Assembly (NCBI GenBank): GCA_910577555.1
Contig: CAJTLF010000009.1
Location: 1-64,000 of the forward strand
Direction: 5' to 3'
Source: an uncultured Christensenella sp.
GTDB lineage: Bacteria > Bacillota > Clostridia > Christensenellales > Borkfalkiaceae
DNA: 64,000 nt
The notes beneath the pieces are model-generated. The model was not told the DNA's origin and made no database searches. It saw only the letters and a program-made list of their open reading frames with translations. The position numbers were made by a program, and so were the translations under genes. Within the stretch, counting starts at the first letter, position 1. The number at the start of each line of letters is the position of its first letter. Positions 1 through 6,370 of this stretch are shown one piece after another.

Positions 1-89
1 ATGACTAAAATTACCGCAACGATAATTGCAGTAATCTTTGCCACGCTACCTTTTTGTGGTATCTGATAGTTTACCTTGCCTTTTGCCAT
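1..89 (-). CDS. Partial small membrane protein, runs off the left edge
   Basis: The reverse strand reads an ATG at 89-87 preceded by AAAGGAG at good spacing. The 29 visible residues begin MAKGKVNYQIPQKGS and then turn into a hydrophobic run (KITAIIVAVILV) that looks like the start of a membrane segment. The rest lies outside the window. A 7-bp hairpin (103-120) lies just upstream of the ribosome site. Its position beside the switch region suggests it belongs to the mobile element. No family is recognised. Confidence 0.6.
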   Translation of the reverse strand, partial: MAKGKVNYQIPQKGSVAKITAIIVAVILV

Positions 90-102
90 TTTCTACTCCT
101 TT

Positions 103-120
103 GCGGGTGTGCGCACCCGC
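103..120. other. Short perfect hairpin in the 5' leader of the edge gene
   Basis: GCGGGTG and CACCCGC form a 7-bp stem around the loop TGCG. There is no T-tract on either strand, so it is not an obvious terminator. On the reverse strand it lies directly upstream of the AAAGGAG of the edge gene and could affect its translation. Confidence 0.4.
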
Positions 121-164
121 GCGTATATTAAAACCCCGTGAAGAGCGATTTTTAATTGATTCCG

Positions 165-193
165 TTGACAGTTTTTCCAATATTTGATAAAAT
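165..193 (+). promoter_or_regulatory. Near-perfect sigma-A promoter
   Basis: TTGACA (165-170), a 17-base spacer and TAAAAT (188-193) on the forward strand. No convincing coding region follows before the hairpin-T terminator at 330-360, so the product would be a short untranslated RNA of roughly 160 bases. Confidence 0.6.
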
Positions 194-199
194 AAATTT

Positions 200-360
200 G
201 CTACAACTACAAAATAAAGGAGTGTCCACCAACGGAACGCGCTTTCGCGCTAAACACACATAAATTTATCTTAGGAAAAAATCTATGAGTATTTTTAAAA
301 AGAAAAAATCTGATATCGAAATTTGTTATCCCCGTCGGGCTTACGCTCGGCGGGATTTTT
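200..360 (+). ncRNA. Candidate short transcript between a promoter and a terminator
   Basis: This is inferred only from a strong forward promoter at 165-193 and an intrinsic terminator at 330-360, with no credible gene between them. A frame starting at 283 (MSIFKKKKS...) runs straight through the terminator stem and lacks a good ribosome site, so it is probably not a gene as it stands. It may be the decayed start of one. In mobile elements such short RNAs can be antisense or regulatory, but nothing here shows a target. Confidence 0.3.
330..360 (+). terminator. Intrinsic terminator
   Basis: The stem CCCGTCG/CGGCGGG (with one G-U pair) is followed by ATTTTT on the forward strand. It closes the short transcript started at 165-193. 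The reverse strand has no T-tract after the stem. Confidence 0.65.
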
Positions 361-548
361 CATTCTGTTGCTTCTTTTATTTTTGCGACAACTTCGTCGT
401 AACTTTCATCTACCGTAAAACGGGTGCAATCTTGTAGCGTTATACTTGTCTTTTTGCCGTCGCAAGTAGCGGAAAACCAAACTATTTGATTTATGTTAAT
501 CGAATACTTAGCCGTGCTTTGATATGTAACTTCAATAAATCCTTTCAT
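360..548 (-). CDS. Small FlbD-like protein, first gene left of the switch region
   Basis: This 62-residue protein starts at an ATG with AAGGAC upstream. Its pattern (a short beta-rich N-terminus, a central NINQIVWF stretch, an ITL segment, then an acidic VDESYDEVVAKIKE tail) resembles the small FlbD/YlzI-type proteins, whose role is poorly known. It is read leftward from a consensus promoter at 616-644 whose spacer holds one of three repressor-type operators, so it is probably kept off by the XRE protein encoded to the right. Its function in the element is unknown. Small proteins with this layout occur in phages and conjugative elements as well as near flagellar genes. Confidence 0.6.
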   Translation of the reverse strand: MKGFIEVTYQSTAKYSININQIVWFSATCDGKKTSITLQDCTRFTVDESYDEVVAKIKEATE

Positions 549-590
549 TTATTCGTCCTTCTGCCCTGCAGTTCTCCGCGGGGCGTTTTT

Positions 591-666
591 ACCGAAGTTT
601 TCGGTATCTGTCTACATTATAAACCGAGTTTCTTTGTAAATCAAGCTTTTTACCGAAATTTTTTGT
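591..666. promoter_or_regulatory. Three spaced operator repeats between divergent genes
   Basis: Three related 15-base sites start at 591 (ACCGAAGTTTTCGGT), 623 (ACCGAGTTTCTTTGT) and 652 (ACCGAAATTTTTTGT). The first is a near-perfect inverted repeat and the others keep the left half-site. Start-to-start spacings of 32 and 29 bases are close to three helical turns, which would put bound dimers on one face of the DNA. The middle site fills the spacer of the leftward promoter. This is the classic layout of a phage-type repressor switch, and the XRE gene starting at 702 is the obvious binder. Binding itself is inferred. Confidence 0.7.
616..644 (-). promoter_or_regulatory. Leftward promoter overlapped by operator 2
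   Basis: On the reverse strand TTGATT (644-639), a 17-base spacer and TATAAT (621-616). Operator 2 (623-637) lies exactly within the spacer, so a bound repressor would block polymerase. It drives the 62-residue gene at 360-548. Confidence 0.7.
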
Positions 667-701
667 AAAATCCAACTAAATCTATGATTTAGGAGATAAA
701 A

Positions 702-1052
702 ATGCTTAAAAACCTAAAAAGTATACGAAGAGAAACCAACCTTTCACAAAAACAAGTTGCTGAAAAATTAAATATCAGTCAACAGACATACAGTGATTAT
801 GAAAATTGTAAAACTGAACCTTCAAGCGATACATTAACCGAAATTGCAAAGCTTTTCGACGTTTCCGTGGACGAACTTCTCGGAAGAGAAGACTTTACTC
901 CCGAAGAACGTGCCGCGGGAGCTATGGCAACGAGAAAAGAAAGCATAACGCCGCTTGAAGATGAATTGCTTTACGTTTTTCGGCGTCTTGGCAAAAAACA
1001 CGGTGAAGAAATACAACGTTCAATAATCACAATGATTGAAAAAATGGGGTAA
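702..1052 (+). CDS. XRE/Cro-CI family repressor
   Basis: A 116-residue regulator starting at an ATG with TTAGGAG upstream. Residues about 4-60 are a helix-turn-helix of the XRE family (LSQKQVAEKLNISQQTYSDY is the recognition core), ending in the typical DVSVDELLG. The C-terminal half is short and charged and carries no peptidase motif, so this is not a LexA-type self-cleaving repressor. It lies beside three operator repeats (591-666) and diverges from the small gene at 360-548, which suggests a lysogeny-type switch for the mobile element. The lipoprotein gene begins 3 bases after its stop and is probably co-transcribed. Confidence 0.85.
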   Translation: MLKNLKSIRRETNLSQKQVAEKLNISQQTYSDYENCKTEPSSDTLTEIAKLFDVSVDELLGREDFTPEERAAGAMATRKESITPLEDELLYVFRRLGKKHGEEIQRSIITMIEKMG

Positions 1053-1055
1053 AAC

Positions 1056-1679
1056 ATGAATTTTTTAAAACGCGGATTATGTTGCCTGTTGATTGGTATA
1101 TGCTTACTTTCTTTATCTGCTTGCGATTATAAAAATGAGCAAGCTCCACCTGAAGATAACAACACAAATATTGAAGAGCCAGCTCCTAATAAATATAATC
1201 TTTTAACCACTTTAGATAAAAATTCATTTAAACATTATATTTCAGGCTCAACAATTCATACTGCTGAACACCGCTATGTAATTACTGTAGAAGGCGACAA
1301 CATCAACGCAGGTTTTCGTTGGGATTTATCAAAATATAATTTTAAAAAATATACAGAATACAAGGTAGTATTTGAAAATTTAGTCTTTTCTCAATTAAGC
1401 AAACAAACATTGTATACTTGTTTTTTTAAATTGAATTGGTCAGATGCCGGTTCTCTTATTTACTACAATACAAAAACGCAATTTTTTGGAGCATTAGATA
1501 ATGATTACCGAACATTTCAATTAAAATCTTTGCATTATCCTACATACGAAGTCGTTTTTAAATTTAATGATTGGCTTATCAATAATTCCCCGTATAAAAA
1601 CCTATATTTCGATTTCAACGGAATAGCTAATTACGGGAATGTTTCGTTTAGCAAACTATCTTTGTACGAATATAGTTAA
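1056..1679 (+). CDS. Predicted lipoprotein of the mobile element
   Basis: A 207-residue protein with a lipoprotein signal peptide: KR at 5-6, a hydrophobic core, then the lipobox LSAC with the acceptor cysteine at about residue 23. An acidic, proline-rich linker follows (about 24-45) and then a beta-rich domain with many aromatic residues and no recognised family. The gene is AT-rich compared with the chromosome to its right. It follows the XRE gene by 3 bases, so it would be expressed along with the repressor in the integrated state. Cargo lipoproteins expressed this way can alter the host surface or exclude related elements. That role is only an analogy here. Confidence 0.7.
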   Translation: MNFLKRGLCCLLIGICLLSLSACDYKNEQAPPEDNNTNIEEPAPNKYNLLTTLDKNSFKHYISGSTIHTAEHRYVITVEGDNINAGFRWDLSKYNFKKYTEYKVVFENLVFSQLSKQTLYTCFFKLNWSDAGSLIYYNTKTQFFGALDNDYRTFQLKSLHYPTYEVVFKFNDWLINNSPYKNLYFDFNGIANYGNVSFSKLSLYEYS

Positions 1680-1874
1680 AGTCAAACATTTATCAACAAA
1701 ACATTTGCCTACCTATGTTTAACTACGGACGACAAGCGGGTTTACCAGTAATCAAGATAAAAAATAATTGGAAAATTTTTCCAGCACCAAAAAAGGAAAC
1801 GATTTCCAGCTTTCAATAAGTATATATTTATTGCTACACCTTGACAGGTGAATACTTATTGAGAGGTTCAGATA
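1680..1874. promoter_or_regulatory. Integrase upstream region with several inverted repeats
   Basis: Three inverted repeats lie close together: TGGAAAA-T-TTTTCCA (1769-1783), GGAAA-CGA-TTTCC (1796-1808) and CAATAAGTAT (1814-1823) against ATACTTATTG (1852-1861). A TTGACA starts at 1841 within the last loop. These may be integrase or excisionase arm sites, or operators controlling the integrase. No gene is seen here. Confidence 0.45.
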
Positions 1875-3077
1875 ATGAACAAAGGAAAATTGTTAGAGCT
1901 TGCCGGGCAGTTAATGCTCGCTGGCGTAATGCACCAAGACGAAGAAATTGAAAAGATTTCTGAACAGCTTGCCGCCGAACTGCGGCAAACAAATGACGAC
2001 GGAGCTTGCGCCCCGCCGCCTGCCGATAACTATTTGCGTGGTTTTTTGAAATTCACTATTAAGGAGATTTCAAAAATGCCAAAGTCTATCAGACGAACTT
2101 TTATTGCCGAAGGTCAGACCATCTGTTACCGTCGGCGCAAACGCGGCAACGTCTATGCTACATACACATATGAAGCCCGCTACCGCCGGCACGGATACAA
2201 TATATCCGTTTCGGCAAAAAACCTTATTGATTTAAAACTTAACTTTATACAGGCACTGCACGCCGCAGAAAGCGGCACAGACGCATTTAAAGTACCGACC
2301 AACTTTGATGAGTTCGCTACATACTGGTTTGAGAACTTTCATAAACGGAAAGCAAAGGCAAATACTTACGACCACGATATTAAACTTTATAACCGTCATA
2401 TAAAAGCGACGTTCGGAAAATATCGAGTAAGCGTAATTATGCCGGTTGCCTTGCAAAAGTTTTTAGACAGTTTTGCCGACAGAGCAAAAACAGCAACAGA
2501 CCTGCACTCCATTCTTAATCAAATTTTTGACAGTGCAGTAAAGCACGGACTTATCCAGTTGAATCCGCTGGGAATGTGTTTTCGTTTAAATTATGAAAAA
2601 ACACACGGCAAACTTATAACACTAAGTGAGGAAAGGGATTTATTTAACGCTTATCGCGGTACGGAATGGGAACTACCGTTTGCAGTGGTAATTTATACTG
2701 GACTACGCCCTGATGAATACACTTCCGCCATTATTGACGGGAAATTTATAAAGGCAAAAAACAGCAAGCACGACAAAAACGGCAAAACCGTTTACAAGCG
2801 TATACCCATTTCACCCATGCTCCGCCCGTATCTTGTCGGAATTACCGAATTGAATATGCCGAAACCGCGTGTTTTAAATAACCGCTTTAAAAAGGTACTA
2901 CCGGAGCATAAGCTCTACGACATGCGGACTACGTTTCAAACTCGGTGTTCTGAATGCGGAATACCTGATAACGTCATCGGCGTATTTATGGGAAACTCTA
3001 TTGGCAAGCTGAAAGACGCTTATACTAACTTTTCGGACGAGTATTTAATACTGGAAAGCGAAAAGCTAAAATATTAA
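1875..3077 (+). CDS. Tyrosine recombinase (phage-type integrase)
   Basis: Site-specific integrase of 400 residues. It has an N-terminal DNA-binding arm domain rich in Arg and aromatic residues (about 68-110), a SAM-like core-binding domain (about 140-225) and a C-terminal catalytic domain (about 240-400). The first catalytic Arg lies in YTGLRPDE and a later Arg in YDMRTTF, but the usual H-x-x-R and Tyr nucleophile are hard to place; the tail GKLKDAYTNF probably supplies the Tyr. The gene ends about 120 bases before a tRNA/tmRNA-like 3' end that is a likely attachment site. An ATG at 2076, in frame at residue 68 and 9 bases after AAGGAG, is a much better start by ribosome site than the ATG at 1875, whose upstream GAGAGG is weaker. 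Two forms may be made. Confidence 0.85.
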   Translation: MNKGKLLELAGQLMLAGVMHQDEEIEKISEQLAAELRQTNDDGACAPPPADNYLRGFLKFTIKEISKMPKSIRRTFIAEGQTICYRRRKRGNVYATYTYEARYRRHGYNISVSAKNLIDLKLNFIQALHAAESGTDAFKVPTNFDEFATYWFENFHKRKAKANTYDHDIKLYNRHIKATFGKYRVSVIMPVALQKFLDSFADRAKTATDLHSILNQIFDSAVKHGLIQLNPLGMCFRLNYEKTHGKLITLSEERDLFNAYRGTEWELPFAVVIYTGLRPDEYTSAIIDGKFIKAKNSKHDKNGKTVYKRIPISPMLRPYLVGITELNMPKPRVLNNRFKKVLPEHKLYDMRTTFQTRCSECGIPDNVIGVFMGNSIGKLKDAYTNFSDEYLILESEKLKY

Positions 3078-3196
3078 TTTTTACTTCGTCCCCAAGTCCG
3101 TCCCACTTGAATTAAGTTAATTTTGAAAACATGCAAGATTTACCGCAAAAATGGTTAAAAAACAGTTATTTCAAGCATTTTTAAAAGTATTTTGTA

Positions 3197-3221
3197 GTTT
3201 CAAATCCCGTCGCCTCAACCA
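3197..3221 (+). other. Putative attachment site: 3' end of a tRNA or tmRNA gene
   Basis: The stretch TTTCAAATCCCGTCGCC is followed by TCAACCA. It has a T-loop (TTCAAAT), a T-stem 3' strand and a 7-base acceptor strand ending in a discriminator and CCA. The matching 5' part of an RNA gene is absent: the bases before it (TTTGTAGT) do not pair. A strong terminator follows at once, as for a real RNA gene. Together with the integrase just upstream, this looks like the 3' remnant left at the far end of an element integrated into a tRNA or tmRNA gene, with the intact copy lying left of the window. Confidence 0.6.
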
Positions 3222-3225
3222 TTTT

Positions 3226-3270
3226 AGCCTGAATTGAACAACTTTTAAGGTGTTCGGTTCAGGCTTTTTT
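3226..3270 (+). terminator. Intrinsic terminator of the interrupted RNA gene
   Basis: AGCCTGAA pairs perfectly with TTCAGGCT, and the stem continues inward with weaker pairs. TTTTTT follows. It sits 4 bases after the CCA-like end and probably belonged to the tRNA or tmRNA gene. Confidence 0.8.
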
Positions 3271-3317
3271 GTGTTATTGTTGATTATAATTTCGTGCATA
3301 TGGATTAACAATAAAAA

Positions 3318-3350
3318 TATAGCCGCGGAGTTCTCCGCGGCTTTTTTTAC
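3318..3350. terminator. Terminator after the collagen-like gene
   Basis: A 10-bp perfect stem, AGCCGCGGAG/CTCCGCGGCT, with a two-base loop. It is flanked by seven T on the forward strand and by a T-rich run on the reverse strand, so it can work both ways. It closes the leftward glycosyltransferase-collagen operon. Confidence 0.75.
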
Positions 3351-3398
3351 AGTATTTTATAGTTTTTGGACGAAATTAACCGTTGGTTTTTTGCGCAT

Positions 3399-4529
3399 TT
3401 ACGCGCTTATTTGTTTAATTGTTAAAGTGGTATTTACTCCGCCGCCGAGCGTTACGCCTACGGCAATCAGAGCCGAAACTGCCATATCTATTACGTCGCC
3501 CGCGTTCAAAGAAATTATGAAGCTTCCGTTATATAGAGAGGCTACGCCTACCGCAAGTACTCTGGATATGGATGCCTGCGGAATTACCGTTCCGTTTCTG
3601 CGCACAGACATGGTAACGGTAGTTCCCAGAGCCGCCGATAAGTTGGTATAGTAGTTGATTTCGTAAACGCCCGCGACCGTTGCCGTGATGCTGTTTGCAG
3701 GCGTATAAGTCGTGTTTTTAGAAGGCATCGTCGTAGGCATCGGCAACTGCGTAGTGCCGCCTAAAGTAAGGTCTAGCGTCTGCGGGGTAGTGCTGTATAA
3801 GCCGCCGTAAGCGTTTAAATCGGCTGTTCCCGTAGGACCTGTCGCCCCGGTCACGCCGGTTGCGCCTACCGCCCCCGTAGCGCCTACGGCACCGGTTGCC
3901 CCTGTTGCTCCCGCAGGACCGGTTACGCCCGTTGCACCCGTCGCTCCGACAGTTCCTGCAGCTCCCGTTGCTCCCGTCGCGCCCCTGGGAATAACGAAAT
4001 TAAATACCGCGTTTTGGTCAGTGCCGCTATTGTTTACTACCGCAGGCTGACCCGGTTCGGCCGTATCAACCGTTCCCACAACAATAGTTGCGGCAAGCCC
4101 CGTGGGACCCGTTATACCGGTCGCACCTGTAGAACCCGTTGCTCCCGTAGGACCTGTTGAACCGGTAATACCCGTTGCGCCGGTCGGACCGGTTGGACCT
4201 GTTACGCTGATACCGGTCGGACCTGTTGGACCTACGGGTCCCGTAACGCCTGTTGCTCCGGTAGCTCCCGTGGGACCCGTTGCACCCGTTACGGAAGGCC
4301 CCGTCGCTCCCGTTGCACCCGCAGGACCGGTAGCTCCCGTGGGTCCCGTTGCACCCGTTACGGAAGGTCCCGTCGCTCCCGTTGCACCCGCAGGACCGGT
4401 AGCTCCCGTGGGGCCCGTAGGACCTATCATGCCCGTGTAGGTGTGAACGTAAACGGTTTTAACGCTACCCGAAGAGCAGCCGCAATCTCTGTTGCAGGCA
4501 AAATAAATTTTTAAATATTCCGTCGTCAT
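3399..4529 (-). CDS. Collagen-like surface protein (BclA-type)
   Basis: A 376-residue protein. After a short cysteine-containing head (CNRDCGC) come two blocks of Gly-X-Thr collagen repeats (about 33-145 and 185-240), split by a non-collagen insert (about 145-183, with EPGQPAVVNNSGTDQNAVFN). A C-terminal beta-rich domain of about 135 residues resembles the trimeric jelly-roll heads of BclA-like exosporium proteins. There is no signal peptide, which fits spore-surface proteins made in the mother cell. Threonine at almost every Y position is typical of heavily O-glycosylated collagen-like proteins. Its start overlaps the stop of the upstream glycosyltransferase (ATGA), so the two are probably made together. 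A 69-base tandem repeat shows that the array is still changing in length. Confidence 0.85.
   Translation of the reverse strand: MTTEYLKIYFACNRDCGCSSGSVKTVYVHTYTGMIGPTGPTGATGPAGATGATGPSVTGATGPTGATGPAGATGATGPSVTGATGPTGATGATGVTGPVGPTGPTGISVTGPTGPTGATGITGSTGPTGATGSTGATGITGPTGLAATIVVGTVDTAEPGQPAVVNNSGTDQNAVFNFVIPRGATGATGAAGTVGATGATGVTGPAGATGATGAVGATGAVGATGVTGATGPTGTADLNAYGGLYSTTPQTLDLTLGGTTQLPMPTTMPSKNTTYTPANSITATVAGVYEINYYTNLSAALGTTVTMSVRRNGTVIPQASISRVLAVGVASLYNGSFIISLNAGDVIDMAVSALIAVGVTLGGGVNTTLTIKQISA
4261..4398. repeat. Two tandem 69-base repeats in the collagen array
   Basis: Bases 4261-4329 and 4330-4398 are two copies differing at about two positions, with a partial third copy from 4399. 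Each encodes 23 residues that include a GPSVTG break in the Gly-X-Y register. The near identity indicates recent duplication. Confidence 0.85.
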
Positions 4530-5596
4530 TTATTGTTTTCCTTAAATTTGTTTTCAAAATAATTTTTGTTATATAAATACCGTCCGTCGCGCGGCTTTAT
4601 CGCGCCCGCGGCTTCGTTATAATCGTAAGCCGTTTTATAGTCGCCCAGTTTATCGTAAATTACGCAAAGCTGCATATTTGGGATAAAGCCGCAATAATCC
4701 GCGTTGCAAAACCCGCCTTTTTTACTTTCGTCAAGGCAATTCAGTGCAGTTTTATACCAATAAGCCGCATTTTCGTATTCGCCTTTCTTAATAAAAAATT
4801 CGCCTGTAAGACAGCAGAATTCACTGCGCGGCGGGGCGTAATCGAGCGAGCGCAAAAGGCTCATACGCGCTTTTTCGGTTTCTCCGACCGCAGAATATGC
4901 ACGGTTGAGATTAAAGCACGCTTCGATTTTGTTTTCCAGCCAACCGTCGCCGCGAAGAAAATCTTCTAAAACGGCGATGCTTTCAAGGTACATTCCGTTG
5001 AAAAACAATTCTCTGCCGTAATAAAATTTAGCGCGGGCGTCAAGCGTTTCCCCCTGCGCAAGCTTACTCTGATAAATTCTGAGATTGCGGAGCGGCTCGC
5101 CTGGCTTTACTTTTCTGTGCTCCACTACCGCCGACGAATATACGATATTCCCGCAAGGCGTAACCGCTTCGTGAACCGCGCCCGAAAACCTGTAATTTTT
5201 CGAACGGCGGAAAATGCGCTCGCGATAATACGTGAACGACGGTTTATCGCCGTCGAAAGCGGCGGCGTACGGCAAAAACGCCATATCGAAGCCGCCTTTT
5301 TCAACCAGTTCACGGATTTTTTTGCAGTTTTCGTCGCTTATTACGTCGTCTGCGTCCAACCACATTACGAAATCGCAACCCGCTTTTTCGAGAGAAAAAT
5401 TCCGCGCTGCTGAAAAGTCGTCGTTCCATTTGTAAAAATAAACTTCGTCGGTAAACTTTTTTACTTCGGCGACCGTTCCGTCCGACGAACCGGTATCCAC
5501 GACGATTATCTCGTCGGCAAATTTAGCCGCACAGTTTAAACAGCGGGCTATCACCGCTTCTTCATCTTTCACGATAAGGCACACGCTTAAAGACAT
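4526..5596 (-). CDS. Family 2 glycosyltransferase with TPR tail
   Basis: A 356-residue enzyme. The N-terminal GT-A domain (about 1-190) has the nucleotide-sugar motif VDTGSSDGT (about 33-41) and the metal-binding WLDADD (about 79-84). The C-terminal part (about 200-350) consists of helical TPR-like repeats. This arrangement occurs in SunS-like and spore-glycoprotein glycosyltransferases, where the repeats hold the acceptor. The stop overlaps the start of the collagen-like gene, so the Thr-rich collagen array is the likely acceptor. That pairing is inferred from the overlap and from known BclA/SgtA-type pairs. The start lacks a clear ribosome site. No membrane segment is seen, so it acts in the cytoplasm. 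Confidence 0.85.
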   Translation of the reverse strand: MSLSVCLIVKDEEAVIARCLNCAAKFADEIIVVDTGSSDGTVAEVKKFTDEVYFYKWNDDFSAARNFSLEKAGCDFVMWLDADDVISDENCKKIRELVEKGGFDMAFLPYAAAFDGDKPSFTYYRERIFRRSKNYRFSGAVHEAVTPCGNIVYSSAVVEHRKVKPGEPLRNLRIYQSKLAQGETLDARAKFYYGRELFFNGMYLESIAVLEDFLRGDGWLENKIEACFNLNRAYSAVGETEKARMSLLRSLDYAPPRSEFCCLTGEFFIKKGEYENAAYWYKTALNCLDESKKGGFCNADYCGFIPNMQLCVIYDKLGDYKTAYDYNEAAGAIKPRDGRYLYNKNYFENKFKENNK

Positions 5597-5668
5597 ATTA
5601 CAGTTTATGCGTCAAAAAAACGGGAAGTTCGGAAATTACGCGTAATTTTTCCGTGTTTGCCGCAATTT

Positions 5669-5698
5669 AAAAAAATCGGACTGTTCGTCCGATTTTTT
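5669..5698. terminator. Bidirectional terminator
   Basis: AATCGGAC/GTCCGATT, an 8-bp stem with a 5-base loop, is flanked by A and T runs on both sides. It ends the leftward gene at 5705-6256. Confidence 0.75.
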
Positions 5699-5704
5699 AT
5701 AAGT

Positions 5705-6256
5705 TTATATTGAATGCTTTGCCACGCAGTTAAGCGAAAACGTTGCCACGTGCAACGACTTTTCGTCCGTGACCTTGAAACGCATACGCGCGGTTTTGCC
5801 GTCGGGATTGGTCGCCGTGCAATCGAGAGTTACGAAGCCTGCGACTATGCTCAGTTTTGCAACCGTCTTTTCGTTGCGCGTTACGAAATAGGAATAAGGC
5901 GAAACCTTCAGGGCAACGCCTTCAAGCGAACGCATTGCCGAAACGAGCGTTGAAAAATAGGATTTTTCCTTTTCAGAAAGCTTTGCTTTTGCGTCTGTGA
6001 GAGTAAGGCGCGTGCCGCTTTTCCTTTCCGTTTCGGTCGCGGGGACCGGTGTTTCGGGTGCGGGCGACGTACGTTCAATTGGTTCGGGGAACGCCTTTTC
6101 TTCGGCGGGATTGGTTTCCGTGCGCACGGCGGACGGCGCGGAAGATTTAACCGCGGATTTCTTGCGCCGAACTGCTATTACCGAAACGGTTATGATAACC
6201 GCGATTAACACTGCGACGCAAATTACTGCAATGATTATCTGAAAATACAACGGCAT
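5705..6256 (-). CDS. Membrane-anchored protein of unknown function
   Basis: A 183-residue protein with one N-terminal membrane segment (about 5-28, QIIIAVICVAVLIAVIITV) followed by RRKK. A low-complexity Pro/Glu/Thr linker (about 35-85) leads to a C-terminal domain of about 95 residues that begins LTDAKAKLSEKEKSYFSTL. The charge pattern predicts the C-terminal domain in the cytoplasm. No family is recognised with certainty. It has GAAGGAG-like spacing upstream of its ATG and its own terminator, so it is probably a single-gene unit. Confidence 0.65.
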   Translation of the reverse strand: MPLYFQIIIAVICVAVLIAVIITVSVIAVRRKKSAVKSSAPSAVRTETNPAEEKAFPEPIERTSPAPETPVPATETERKSGTRLTLTDAKAKLSEKEKSYFSTLVSAMRSLEGVALKVSPYSYFVTRNEKTVAKLSIVAGFVTLDCTATNPDGKTARMRFKVTDEKSLHVATFSLNCVAKHSI

Positions 6257-6370
6257 ACCCTTCTCCTTAAAGCGCGCAACCGTAAAAGCGGGCGGCGCGC
6301 AAAATCATAGCTTATTACTATAATATGATTTAATATCGGTATGCCGTACAGTATATTCTGAATTTTTTTA

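Noticed and set aside
283..426. Small frame starting MSIFKKKKS
   Set aside because: It reads through a terminator hairpin and into the antisense of the 62-residue gene, with a poor ribosome site.
4102..4440. Forward open frame rich in Pro and Val opposite the collagen-like gene
   Set aside because: It is the mirror of the Gly-X-Thr codon repeats and has no start signal or family of its own.
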